64,000 bases of DNA. Source: a bacterium. GTDB lineage: Bacteria > JAJRZV01. Every line of letters begins with the position of its first letter. The stretch's first letter is position 1. The stretch covers positions 9,833 through 73,832 of the forward strand of contig JAJRZV010000050.1 of NCBI GenBank assembly GCA_024275095.1. Reading direction: 5' to 3'. The position numbers and the translations under genes are program-made. A model generated the notes under the pieces. It made no database searches. It saw only the letters and a program-made list of their open reading frames with translations, and was not told the DNA's origin. This document shows positions 46,208 to 54,939 of the stretch, one piece after another.

Positions 46208-47353
46208 TTACACCAATTTCCCCAGAATATCCATAAATTCGGAAATTGTGGTGCTGTGTTTGTCAAATTTAAACATTGACTGCAGCCGGTTCATGATCCC
46301 GTCCGCTGAAATAAAGTCGGCAATAAGTGTTACTTTCGCAAGCGAGAGAGAGGAGACGACCTTTCTTATGCGAAAACCTGCTTCTATTTCAGCATGAAAT
46401 TCTGATGCAAACGCTGTTGTTACAGAACGCAGGTCACTTTGACCTCTGTGAAAAACGCGCATGAGTTCACAAGCGAGAATTTCTGCGGATTTCATCCCGA
46501 ACGATATGCCGCCGCCGGTGGTGGTTTTGACAAGTCCCGCCGCCTCTCCTGCAAGGGCAATGCGCCCTTTCGCAGCAAGGGGAGAAAGTCCCTGATTGAT
46601 ACGTCTTTTGAGAGGGCGAAAGTTTTTCTCGTTTCCGTTTATGTTGTGGCGCCTCAGGAATTCTTTAAATACTGCAAGAGGGGCATTGCCGGGTGTGAGT
46701 ATACCTGTGCGGTATTGTGATTTTTTTTCAGGGATGATCCAGCCAAATCCCGACCCGAGTAATGATGGAGCATAATATACAAGCGTGTATTCGTCCTTCC
46801 ATAAGCCCGGTAGTATCTGGTGAAACCCTGTGAATTGAACAGGTGGAGGCTTGAGCCCTGAACGCACTGCGAGCGTATTATCTGAGCCTGTAGCAAGCAC
46901 TACAAAACGAGCCTTTATCAATTTCTGGCGCTCCTGATGGCGATATGTAATGTACACACAATGCTTGTTCTCAAGAACTCCTTCTGTACGCGCCTCTGTA
47001 ACGATTTTTGCTCCATGGCACAGCGCACGCTGTTCTAAGTGATGATTGAAGCCTTCTCTGTCGATGATTACACCTGCGGAATGGCTGATATCAACAAAGT
47101 ATTCTTTCCCATTTTCCAGAAGCACCTTTACGCCGCCCATTTTTTTTCGTATTAAATGGGCGGGAATGTCGTACTCGTGTACGGTATTGAGGCTGATGAC
47201 GCCTGCACATGCGACATCGGAACTCACACTCTTTTTTCGTTCAATTACACATACTTCCAGACCCTTTTCTGCCAGCAGTCCTGCAAGGTGAAGTCCGGTT
47301 GGGCCTGCTCCGATAATGACAACATCATAAAGTGACGAAGGAACTGTAACCAT
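46208..47353 (-). CDS. FAD-dependent geranylgeranyl-reductase-like protein
   Basis: 381 residues from ATG 47353 (GGAGG nine bases before). The N-terminus has the dinucleotide fold YDVVIIGAGPTGLHLAGLLAEKG; the second FAD motif is GRIALAGEAAGLVKTTTGGGI. DREGFNHHLEQRA is typical of the reductase/halogenase superfamily. It may saturate polyprenyl chains or modify another lipid. The start lies inside gmhB (29-base overlap). GG-reductases are common in archaea and in menaquinone or chlorophyll pathways; the role here is not known. Confidence 0.8.
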   Translation of the reverse strand: MVTVPSSLYDVVIIGAGPTGLHLAGLLAEKGLEVCVIERKKSVSSDVACAGVISLNTVHEYDIPAHLIRKKMGGVKVLLENGKEYFVDISHSAGVIIDREGFNHHLEQRALCHGAKIVTEARTEGVLENKHCVYITYRHQERQKLIKARFVVLATGSDNTLAVRSGLKPPPVQFTGFHQILPGLWKDEYTLVYYAPSLLGSGFGWIIPEKKSQYRTGILTPGNAPLAVFKEFLRRHNINGNEKNFRPLKRRINQGLSPLAAKGRIALAGEAAGLVKTTTGGGISFGMKSAEILACELMRVFHRGQSDLRSVTTAFASEFHAEIEAGFRIRKVVSSLSLAKVTLIADFISADGIMNRLQSMFKFDKHSTTISEFMDILGKLV

Positions 47354-47879
47354 TGAGTATAACCTCCGCTGCTTGTTCAAAATTTTCACAAATATGGTCA
47401 AATACTTCACGAGCATTCTTCTCATCCGGAGTTTTGGGACCTGTTTTCACAAGGATTGTTGTAACTCCTGCCCTCTTTCCTGCGAGTCCGTCTTCGATGC
47501 GGTCGCCAATCATAAAGGAATTTCGAGGGTCAGCGCCTGCATCTTTTAACGCTTTTTCCACCAGCAAAGGAGAAGGTTTGCGACACCTGCACCCCTCATC
47601 GGGAGTGTGGGGACAGAAGTAAAAGCGGTCTATGGTGATCCTGTACTTGGACAGAAGCATGCTCAATGCTTCATTGAAACAGTGCATCTCTTTTTCTGTA
47701 TAAATGCCGCGACCGATCCCCGACTGATTGGTCACTACTGTAAAACGAAATCCTGCTCTTTGCAACAAAATTAATCCTTTTATAACTCCGGGTAAAACTT
47801 GAAGTTCTTCTACCCTGTACGTGAACCCCGTATCTTTGTTAATCGTGCCGTCTCTGTCGAGGATAACAAGCTTCTTCAT
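47325..47879 (-). CDS. gmhB: D,D-heptose 1,7-bisphosphate 7-phosphatase
   Basis: HAD phosphatase in ADP-heptose synthesis. 184 residues with LDRDGTINKDTGF (motif I), VTNQSGIGRG, the zinc-binding loop FCPHTPDEGCRCRKP and SFMIGDRIEDGLAGKRAG (motif IV). It overlaps gmhA by four bases and the flavoprotein by 29. The kinase/adenylyltransferase hldE and epimerase hldD are not in the window. Confidence 0.94.
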   Translation of the reverse strand: MKKLVILDRDGTINKDTGFTYRVEELQVLPGVIKGLILLQRAGFRFTVVTNQSGIGRGIYTEKEMHCFNEALSMLLSKYRITIDRFYFCPHTPDEGCRCRKPSPLLVEKALKDAGADPRNSFMIGDRIEDGLAGKRAGVTTILVKTGPKTPDEKNAREVFDHICENFEQAAEVILNGYSSFVTL

Positions 47880-48481
47880 GTGGATTCCTCTATGTGTTCG
47901 TCAATGTAACGGCACAGTGCATGTATGAGGAATAGATGGGCTTCCTGTACAAGCGCCGTTTCTTCCGAGGGCACGCGAATGATATGCAGACCCCTTGGAC
48001 ATCGCGTGCGCTCTGGTTGAAAACTGTGACCGGTAAAAAGTGCGGTTTTCATTTGAAGTTTTCCTGCTTCTTCCAGTGCCATCAGTATGTTGGGGCTTCT
48101 ACCAGAGGCGGAAAAAGCAATAAGCATATCCTCTGGATTACCCAGTGCTTTTATCTGAACGGCAAATATTTGTTCATAACTTTTATCATTAGCAACTGCC
48201 GTGATTATCGCGGGGTCTGTGGAAAGGGCTATGCATGGAACGTGTTGCCTTTTCCTTTGAAATCTCCAGACAAGCTCTGACGCAAGGTGAGATGCCTGAG
48301 CAGCGCTGCCTCCATTTCCACACGTGAGAATTTTCCGGCCTTTGAGAATTGTCTCGAGCACAGCATTGCATAGTGTTGAGAAATCTTCTTCTATGCAGGA
48401 AAGCTGTTGAATTACGTTTATGTGATTGTTTATCAGGTGCGTCAATTCAAGATTTTTCATTTTTATTTTCTTTCGTGTCAT
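47876..48481 (-). CDS. gmhA: Sedoheptulose 7-phosphate isomerase
   Basis: SIS-domain enzyme that starts heptose synthesis for the LPS inner core. Motifs: LTCGNGGSAAQASHLASELV, ALSTDPAIITAVANDKSYE, AFSASGRSPNILMALEEA and EETALVQEAHLFLIHALC with zinc-linked histidine and glutamate. ATG 48481 overlaps the GH38 stop (ATGA); ATG 48460 would remove seven residues. 201 residues is normal. Confidence 0.95.
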   Translation of the reverse strand: MTRKKIKMKNLELTHLINNHINVIQQLSCIEEDFSTLCNAVLETILKGRKILTCGNGGSAAQASHLASELVWRFQRKRQHVPCIALSTDPAIITAVANDKSYEQIFAVQIKALGNPEDMLIAFSASGRSPNILMALEEAGKLQMKTALFTGHSFQPERTRCPRGLHIIRVPSEETALVQEAHLFLIHALCRYIDEHIEEST

Positions 48482-51240
48482 TTAAAGTAAAAATCCACAA
48501 TCGGCCTTAATGCTTCTACAGTACATAAATTATGATGGCATTTTACCTCAGCTGCCTTTTCTCCTGCCATGTTTATTGCGCGGGCAAAGCTGGCTCCCCG
48601 GGGAAGCTGTACTTTTGCGCTCTGGAGGCCTTCGGCAAATCCGGGGAAGAGTATCCGGAGCCTGAAAGCATTATTTGTGGGCATGAGTGATGTGGCGATC
48701 CCATCGCCGTACACGGAAACAAACCCGTTTTCTTTCTCTGGTGCTGAATACATACCGAGTAATTTTTCGTATGCAGGTTCTCCGTTAAAGGCTATTGCGG
48801 CTTTCCATGCCGCTACATGATCGAATGTCTGACGGGGCACGATGCGAAGGGTGCGCGTGTAGGTTCCGGAACTCGAGGCATAAAATGTGGGCACGGTGAG
48901 AAGGCGGCACTTTTCCAGGCTCACGTTTCTCAGGATTACCGCTTCTATACTTCCGTCTTCCTCGTAATGCCAGGCCTGAATGCCCCGGTTGAGGATCAGC
49001 ACGTTTCCATCTGCATTTCCAAAGGCAACCCATTCTGATGACGGCCAGAAGGTGGGGTTGAATATTTTTTGGGACACTCGCTTGACCTGTCCAAAAGGAG
49101 CTGAAAACCACGCCTCGTCCACAGGTGATTGTACAGATAGCTGGAGCGTGACCGTTGTCCCTTCATAGGCCCGGCCCGAAACTTCCAGGTCCAGGTATTT
49201 CTGGTAAGCATAAAAATGATATTCAACCGTTACACCAAGGTCCTGATACTCGATTTTTACTGTAATGCGGCTTTTTCCTGCCTTGACCGTTATATTTTGC
49301 TGTGCTTCTGAGGGTTTCTTTGAGAGCTGAAATGTGCAGCCTTCCATCTCGTGCCCGAATTCCCAAGGTCCTCCATCATCCTTGTAAGAGGCGGGATAGA
49401 ACGAGCTGTCACCAAGATACTCATGACCTTCAGAGTCTTCAAGTGACCTGAGGGCCCAGAAAGGCTCGGAGGTGAATTCGGCTTTCAGGTAAGGGGTGGA
49501 TACGCGGATTTCGTTATATGAGGCTGAGGTGGAAGGAGAACCATTACGGTAGTAGGTGATGGTGATGGGAGAGGGTACAGTGGTTGCAAGAAGTTTGACT
49601 TTTTTATAACCATACGCAGGGACGTCAAGTACATCAGCTTCGTATATATTGGCAAATGTGCCGCTCGTGGTTTTTACTGAGTAACGGTAATCTGCTGGTA
49701 CGGTAACAGAAGCCCCGTTTACGTAAAATGTGGCAGCGGTGAATTGTGACAGTTCCTGACCCTGGGAATACGTGATTAACTGAGCATGTATTGAGGAAGT
49801 AACTCCCGCGGGATTAAACACGACCGCTTCGTTTCCCACAGGTGAAAGTTCTATCCATCCGCTGGTGGCAAGGCGCGAAAGAAAGTGACGGGCTGTTTGG
49901 GAAGCTAAGGAGTTCAGGTTTTCCAGCCAGGGGAGTTGCTCGGTTTCAAACACAGGGTCCGGACTTGTGCCTGTAATAAAATCGTGGTGATTCGTAAAGG
50001 AGTTTTTCCACCACAAATCCTTTATTTCTTCGGCGCGGTCTTCACGTGAAGCCGCTCCGAAAAAGATCGCCTCTGTTCTCAATGCCTCCATGGTCAGGAG
50101 AAGGTAAAGGTTTTCACGCGCCATGTCCTTGATTTCCGGCCTTGAGGCGTAAAACCCCATAAAGTATGGATTGAGATCTGCTGTCATTACCGGGATCTCA
50201 TCCCTGTGTTCCCACACGAGCTCCCCGTAATCCTGAAAAGAGGCAAGCACAACATAGGTTCCTGTTGAGGGGTACCGGTACTCGTTCCACCATTTTACGT
50301 ACAGGTCGAGTCCTTTTTTGGGCATTTCAAAATCACATCCTATGGGAATAAATATGTAGGGCGTGGGTGATAGGGGTTGCATGAGATTGATAAGGTGTTG
50401 CATTTCTTCGAGTACCAGTTTTTTGTTGGTGGAGCCGGGCGTGAATACGTTGTTTACCACTGATATTGGTACCCCGCTGTCAATGCTTCCACCGAGGCAG
50501 TAGAGATTGTAAGGCATCCAGTGTGCGACGACCTCTCCACCCATGGGACCACGCCACAGAAAATCTGCAGAACCTGAATTTTTCAGGATCCATGCGGTGG
50601 AATATGGAACGGGGTCAAGGGACTCAAGTCCCATTACCTGCTGGATAGCCTCGTCCAGTTCGGAAGTGGTACCGTCTATTCGCGCGAAGGCGACTGATCT
50701 GTAACCCATGTAGGAAAGAATATCCGGCAGGGTTGGGGTATGGCCGAATGAATCGGGGAGCCACGCTGCGGATATGTTTACCTTTTCTATGTGTTCTGCA
50801 AGCCACTGCATTCCCATTTCGTAGTCCATGAGGAGGGACTCACCGGAAGGAAGCAGTGTATCTGGAGATGTAAATCCTCCTCCTATTATGCGGAATTTGC
50901 CTCTCGCAACAGCACTTTTAAGTACGTCCCGGTATTCCGGGTGGTCTTCGTAAAACTTTTTCAAGAAGGCAAGAATGCCTGCTGTGTAGACATAATTGCT
51001 ACGCGTATTTACCAGCTCCAGTGCGCTGATATATATGTTTTCGACGACTTTTTCGTAGTAGTCTTCAAATGTCATGAGCCAGTCCGGATCAAGATGAGCC
51101 GTCTGCTGGAGGATTACAACGGTTTTCGCACTGTCGGGAACGCCGAGCCGATGCCTGATTTCTTTTTCCTTGCCGGTGCCGCCGCATGATGAAAGGAGAA
51201 GGAGAGTCACGAGAGCTGAAATTCCATATTTGATTTTCAT
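48478..51240 (-). CDS. Lipoprotein alpha-mannosidase-like GH38 enzyme
   Basis: 920 residues. Signal and lipobox LLSSC place the lipidated cysteine at residue 19. The GH38 catalytic part shows the zinc ligands H49 and D51 (TAHLDPDW), IIGGGFTSPDTLLPSGESL and the nucleophile D163 in AAWLPDSFGH. The helical middle region lies at about 330-430 and beta domains cover the rest, including a galactose-mutarotase-like part. It may trim mannose-type sugars in the periplasm or outside. It overlaps both neighbours (ATGA), so it is tied to gmhA and the MBL gene. Confidence 0.88.
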   Translation of the reverse strand: MKIKYGISALVTLLLLSSCGGTGKEKEIRHRLGVPDSAKTVVILQQTAHLDPDWLMTFEDYYEKVVENIYISALELVNTRSNYVYTAGILAFLKKFYEDHPEYRDVLKSAVARGKFRIIGGGFTSPDTLLPSGESLLMDYEMGMQWLAEHIEKVNISAAWLPDSFGHTPTLPDILSYMGYRSVAFARIDGTTSELDEAIQQVMGLESLDPVPYSTAWILKNSGSADFLWRGPMGGEVVAHWMPYNLYCLGGSIDSGVPISVVNNVFTPGSTNKKLVLEEMQHLINLMQPLSPTPYIFIPIGCDFEMPKKGLDLYVKWWNEYRYPSTGTYVVLASFQDYGELVWEHRDEIPVMTADLNPYFMGFYASRPEIKDMARENLYLLLTMEALRTEAIFFGAASREDRAEEIKDLWWKNSFTNHHDFITGTSPDPVFETEQLPWLENLNSLASQTARHFLSRLATSGWIELSPVGNEAVVFNPAGVTSSIHAQLITYSQGQELSQFTAATFYVNGASVTVPADYRYSVKTTSGTFANIYEADVLDVPAYGYKKVKLLATTVPSPITITYYRNGSPSTSASYNEIRVSTPYLKAEFTSEPFWALRSLEDSEGHEYLGDSSFYPASYKDDGGPWEFGHEMEGCTFQLSKKPSEAQQNITVKAGKSRITVKIEYQDLGVTVEYHFYAYQKYLDLEVSGRAYEGTTVTLQLSVQSPVDEAWFSAPFGQVKRVSQKIFNPTFWPSSEWVAFGNADGNVLILNRGIQAWHYEEDGSIEAVILRNVSLEKCRLLTVPTFYASSSGTYTRTLRIVPRQTFDHVAAWKAAIAFNGEPAYEKLLGMYSAPEKENGFVSVYGDGIATSLMPTNNAFRLRILFPGFAEGLQSAKVQLPRGASFARAINMAGEKAAEVKCHHNLCTVEALRPIVDFYFK

Positions 51241-52166
51241 TTTCTCACGTACCTTCCATCACCTGTTTTTTCTATGAGCCCTTTTTTCAACAACCTTTGC
51301 ATGTGTTTTTCTATCATCTGGGCCTCCATAAAGTTAATCATGAAATCATTTTTCATGCCGCTTTTACCGTATATAGGGTGCAGGTTGAGCAGAGAATTCA
51401 AATCCATCGGCTTTTTCAAAAGTTCCAGAAACATTTCATCCCTTTGCTGAATGATATTTTGATACCGCCGAATTTCTTCTTCCAGTTCCTCTGCGTAAAC
51501 CACCCATCTTTCGTGTGCGGTTACCACGTATCGTGGTGACATTTGGCGAATTTTTTCGAGGGTAGCAATGAAGTCTTCTATACTGGAACAGGCGTTTCCG
51601 TACCAGGGTCCGAAGTCGGTAAAGTCCACGTCGGCGGTGAAGAGCAGGTTGTATTCGGGAATGAGGAAACCTGAATGACCTTTTGTGTGGCCGGGCAGAT
51701 GTACGACCTGCAGAGTGACAGACCCAAGGGAGAAGGAGTCTCCGTCTTTGTAAAAGTTGTGAACTTCCGGCATGCGCCAGCTACGGCTTTCCAGACGCTT
51801 AAACCATTGAGTTTCGTAAGGTGACCCCAAAATTCCTGTATGTTGGGCCAATCCTTCAATACCGGAGAAAGCGAGCCGGTCTGGTGCCGGTGCATAGAAT
51901 TCACAGTGAAAGAGCTGGTGATACCTGATATGGTCAGTGTGATAGTGGGTGAAAAGTAACATTTCAGTTCGAGAAGTAATTGCTTCTATTGCACTCCGGG
52001 ATGAATGGGGGTCAACGACAACTACTCTGTCTTCTCCGATGACGAGTGTATTGCAGTAAGGGTACCGCCCCGTGTTGTCTCCCCTGAGTATGAGCAGACC
52101 GGGAGCCTCTATTTTCTCCTCCGATATAATGAGTTCACCATTGTGTACAGCGGTTCTGCACATCAT
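51237..52166 (-). CDS. MBL-fold metallo-hydrolase
   Basis: 309 residues. The zinc motif HxHxDH is present as THYHTDH, followed by HLPGHTKGHSGFL, TADVDFTDFG and TAHERWVV with further ligands. The last 60 residues resemble a winged helix (MQRLLKKGLIEKTGDGRYVRK), as in beta-lactamase-like proteins with a DNA-binding-type tail (LACTB2 group). Two ATG codons lie together at 52166 and 52163. Substrate unknown. Confidence 0.82.
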   Translation of the reverse strand: MMCRTAVHNGELIISEEKIEAPGLLILRGDNTGRYPYCNTLVIGEDRVVVVDPHSSRSAIEAITSRTEMLLFTHYHTDHIRYHQLFHCEFYAPAPDRLAFSGIEGLAQHTGILGSPYETQWFKRLESRSWRMPEVHNFYKDGDSFSLGSVTLQVVHLPGHTKGHSGFLIPEYNLLFTADVDFTDFGPWYGNACSSIEDFIATLEKIRQMSPRYVVTAHERWVVYAEELEEEIRRYQNIIQQRDEMFLELLKKPMDLNSLLNLHPIYGKSGMKNDFMINFMEAQMIEKHMQRLLKKGLIEKTGDGRYVRK

Positions 52167-52684
52167 TTTTCTCCCGGGGTATAAGCAATCCCTCTCTTTT
52201 CAAGCGCTTCTTTCCACGCTTCAACCATTCTTTCATCTATATCTACAAAAATGATGTCCAGGTTTTCAGGTTGAACCTCGCTGATTGCTTTTATCATAGC
52301 ATTTGCAGAGTCTGCATGTGAAACACCTCCAACACCTGTGCCCATTCCCGGGACGGCGATACTTTTGAACCCGTTTTCGACCGCTACCCGCAACGCAGCC
52401 GCTGTGGCTTTCTTGATTTTTTCGGGTGTTGACGGCATGGCCGGTTGTTCCATCGTAGGGGCATGTATAATACCTTTAAAGGGAAGTGACCCTGCTGTTG
52501 TCAGTACTGCCCGGCCTACAGGCGTGGGCCCCTTTTTCACGGCTTCCTCTTCTATCTCTTTGCCACCAGCGCGTTTTATTACCCCTGCAACACCACCCCC
52601 CATGTAACCCATGGAATTGGCGGCATTGACGATAACGTCCGCTTCAACCTCCAGGATGCTCCCTTTAACAACCCTTATTTTCAT
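52163..52684 (-). CDS. Macro domain ADP-ribose-binding protein
   Basis: 173 residues making a single macro domain. The start KGSILEVEADVIVNAANS, the glycine loop GYMGGGVAGVIKRAGG and the later AVPGMGTGVGGVSHADSA correspond to the ADP-ribose-binding loops. Such proteins hydrolyse ADP-ribose 1-phosphate, O-acetyl-ADP-ribose or ADP-ribosylated targets. It overlaps trpD and the MBL gene by four bases each. Confidence 0.92.
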   Translation of the reverse strand: MKIRVVKGSILEVEADVIVNAANSMGYMGGGVAGVIKRAGGKEIEEEAVKKGPTPVGRAVLTTAGSLPFKGIIHAPTMEQPAMPSTPEKIKKATAAALRVAVENGFKSIAVPGMGTGVGGVSHADSANAMIKAISEVQPENLDIIFVDIDERMVEAWKEALEKRGIAYTPGEK

Positions 52685-53691
52685 TGCACGGACCTCCTCA
52701 ACTCTTCAAGTTTGTCACGGGCAGCGCCCGATTTCAAAACTTCTTCCATTAAGGCCAGGCCGTCTTCCAGCGAAGCGGCGAGACCTGCCGCCAGTGCAGC
52801 GAGACCTGCATTGATAAGGAAGAATTCTACGCGTGCAGGTTGCCCCTTTCCTGATAGTAAATCAATGATGACCTCTGCACTTTCACCGGGAGATCGAACC
52901 CTCAGTTCTTCAATGTCGCGTTTTCTGAATCCGTACTCTTCGGGCCTGATGGTGTATTCGTTTTCAATGCCTTCGATGCGGGACCATACAGTTGACGGCC
53001 CTGTAACAGAGGCTTCGTCAAGGCCACTGCCGTGAACTATCAGGAGTCGCTGGAAAGGGATATGCGAAGCTGCTTTAAAGATTTTTTCTGCGGTGTAACC
53101 GTCGAATACCCCGATGAGCTGACAGGTAGCACCCGCTGGATTGGTCAGAGGGCCCAGTATGTTGAAGATCGTTCTTGTGCCGAGAGATCGTCTTACCGGC
53201 ATGGCGTGCTTCATGGCAGGGTGATAAAGCGGGGCGAATAGAAATGTATATCTGTACTCGTTGAGCTGGCGCGCAGCTTCTTCCGGAGGATTTTCAATGG
53301 GAACACCGAGAGCTTCCAGTACATCCGCGCTGCCGGTGCGTGAAGACACTGACCGGTTCCCGTGTTTGGCCACCTTTGCTCCCGCTGCAGCCAGAGCTAT
53401 GGACACGGCTGTGGATACGTTGAATGTTCCTGTGCCGTCTCCCCCTGTTCCACAGGTGTCGCATACTGTAAACTCGCCGGTGTCCACTTTAAGTGCTGCA
53501 TTCCTCATTGCCATAGCTGCTCCCGCAATCTCATCCGGACTTTCCCCTTTCATTCGCAGGGCAGTGAGCACAGCAGAGATTTTTGCCTCGTCCAGTTCTC
53601 CTGACATGATAGAGGAGAACAGGTCTCTGGATTCTGTGAAGGAAAGATTTTCTTTGTTAAAAAGTTTTTCAAGGATTTTTGAAAATTCCAT
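52681..53691 (-). CDS. trpD: Anthranilate phosphoribosyltransferase
   Basis: 336 residues. CGTGGDGTGTFNVSTAVSIA binds PRPP, KHGNRSVSSRTGSADVLEALG and HPAMKHAMPVRRSLGTRTIFN-type segments are the anthranilate-side pattern, followed by GPLTNPAG. It separates clearly from thymidine phosphorylase by these motifs. It sits in an operon with no other trp gene, so a second role on another aromatic base is conceivable. The start is two bases after the aminotransferase stop. Confidence 0.9.
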   Translation of the reverse strand: MEFSKILEKLFNKENLSFTESRDLFSSIMSGELDEAKISAVLTALRMKGESPDEIAGAAMAMRNAALKVDTGEFTVCDTCGTGGDGTGTFNVSTAVSIALAAAGAKVAKHGNRSVSSRTGSADVLEALGVPIENPPEEAARQLNEYRYTFLFAPLYHPAMKHAMPVRRSLGTRTIFNILGPLTNPAGATCQLIGVFDGYTAEKIFKAASHIPFQRLLIVHGSGLDEASVTGPSTVWSRIEGIENEYTIRPEEYGFRKRDIEELRVRSPGESAEVIIDLLSGKGQPARVEFFLINAGLAALAAGLAASLEDGLALMEEVLKSGAARDKLEELRRSVQ

Positions 53692-53693
53692 CT

Positions 53694-54830
53694 TTATCGC
53701 TCCTGAAGATATTTGCGAATGCGCTTAAAACCTTCTTTTATTTTATCTTCAGAAACAGAATATGAAAAACGTAGATGCCCTTCCGAAACTTCGCCGAAAT
53801 CCACGCCGGGTGTCACTGCGACATGAGCTTTTTCCAGAAGTTCAAAAGCTCCTTCCAGGGAGCGGGGGAAAAGTTTTTTTACATTAACGAGAAAGTAGAA
53901 AGCTCCGCTTGGACGATATCTCACTTCAAACCCCGTATTGATCAACTCTTCGTACATGATGTCTCGACGTTTCATGTATTCATGTTTAACTTTTTCTACA
54001 AAATTTTTACCTTCTCTCAAAGCAACAATCCCTGCGTGCTGAACAAAGGCATTGGTGGAGATAAAAAAGTTTTGCTGCATTTTCTGGACGGCGTCGAGGT
54101 AGGGCCTGGGAACGATGAGGTAGCCCAATCTCCAGCCTGTCATGGCATAGGCCTTGGAAAATCCGTTGACCACAAAGGCGTCTTCTGAAAAGCACAGGGC
54201 CGAAGTAACCTCGGTTCCGTAGTTGAGACCGTGATAGATCTCGTCCGAAATGATCGTGGGGCCGAGGTTGCAGATTTCCTTCAACACATCTTCCGGAATC
54301 ACTGCTCCTGTTGGATTGGCCGGTGAGTTGATGATAATGGCACGCGTGCGAGGTGTAATATGTTTTTTGAGCAGCGAGGGGTTGGGTATATATCCTTCAT
54401 CCTCTCGTAATGGTACACGCCGGATCTTCCCGCCCAGAAATCTGACAAAGTTGTGATAACATGGATATCCAGGATCGGTGATAATAACTTCTTCATTTTC
54501 ATTGAGAAGGCAGCCGAATGCCAGCAACATGGCAGGTGATGTTCCAGGCGTGACCACCACACATTCAGGGTCCACATGGACACTGTAGGTGGTGGCATAA
54601 TGGCGCGCAATTTCCTCCCTTAATTCCTGAATTCCCAAACTGTGAGTGTAACGTGTCTCACCTCTTTCTACAGCTTCCCGTAATGCGATGACCACCTCTG
54701 AAGGTGTATCGAAGTCGGGTTCTCCCACTTCCATGTGGACAATATCCACCCCCTGTTTTTCCAGCTCCTGGGCTCTCTCGAGAACGTCCATCACTTTAAA
54801 AGTGGTCATATGCTTAAGATGGGCTCTCAT
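53694..54830 (-). CDS. Class I aminotransferase
   Basis: PLP enzyme of 378 residues, AspC/AlaT-like. GEPDFDTPSEVV, YTHSLGIQELREEIA, SPANPTGAVI, SDEIYHGLNYG and GFSKAYAMTGWRLGY (with the PLP lysine) lie in the expected order, and RFSYSVSEDKI carries the carboxylate-binding arginine. AAGGAGG lies ten bases before ATG 54830. It heads the nine-gene minus-strand operon. Substrate range (aspartate, aromatic or alanine) cannot be told. Confidence 0.92.
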   Translation of the reverse strand: MRAHLKHMTTFKVMDVLERAQELEKQGVDIVHMEVGEPDFDTPSEVVIALREAVERGETRYTHSLGIQELREEIARHYATTYSVHVDPECVVVTPGTSPAMLLAFGCLLNENEEVIITDPGYPCYHNFVRFLGGKIRRVPLREDEGYIPNPSLLKKHITPRTRAIIINSPANPTGAVIPEDVLKEICNLGPTIISDEIYHGLNYGTEVTSALCFSEDAFVVNGFSKAYAMTGWRLGYLIVPRPYLDAVQKMQQNFFISTNAFVQHAGIVALREGKNFVEKVKHEYMKRRDIMYEELINTGFEVRYRPSGAFYFLVNVKKLFPRSLEGAFELLEKAHVAVTPGVDFGEVSEGHLRFSYSVSEDKIKEGFKRIRKYLQER

Positions 54831-54939
54831 GATTTCTGGCCTCCTTAAAGACTCTCATGTGCACGTTTTACTATATTTTTATACTTTACTCTCGTCTGTG
54901 GCCGTAATATAAAAAGCACAATCTGGGGAGGAGGGACAA

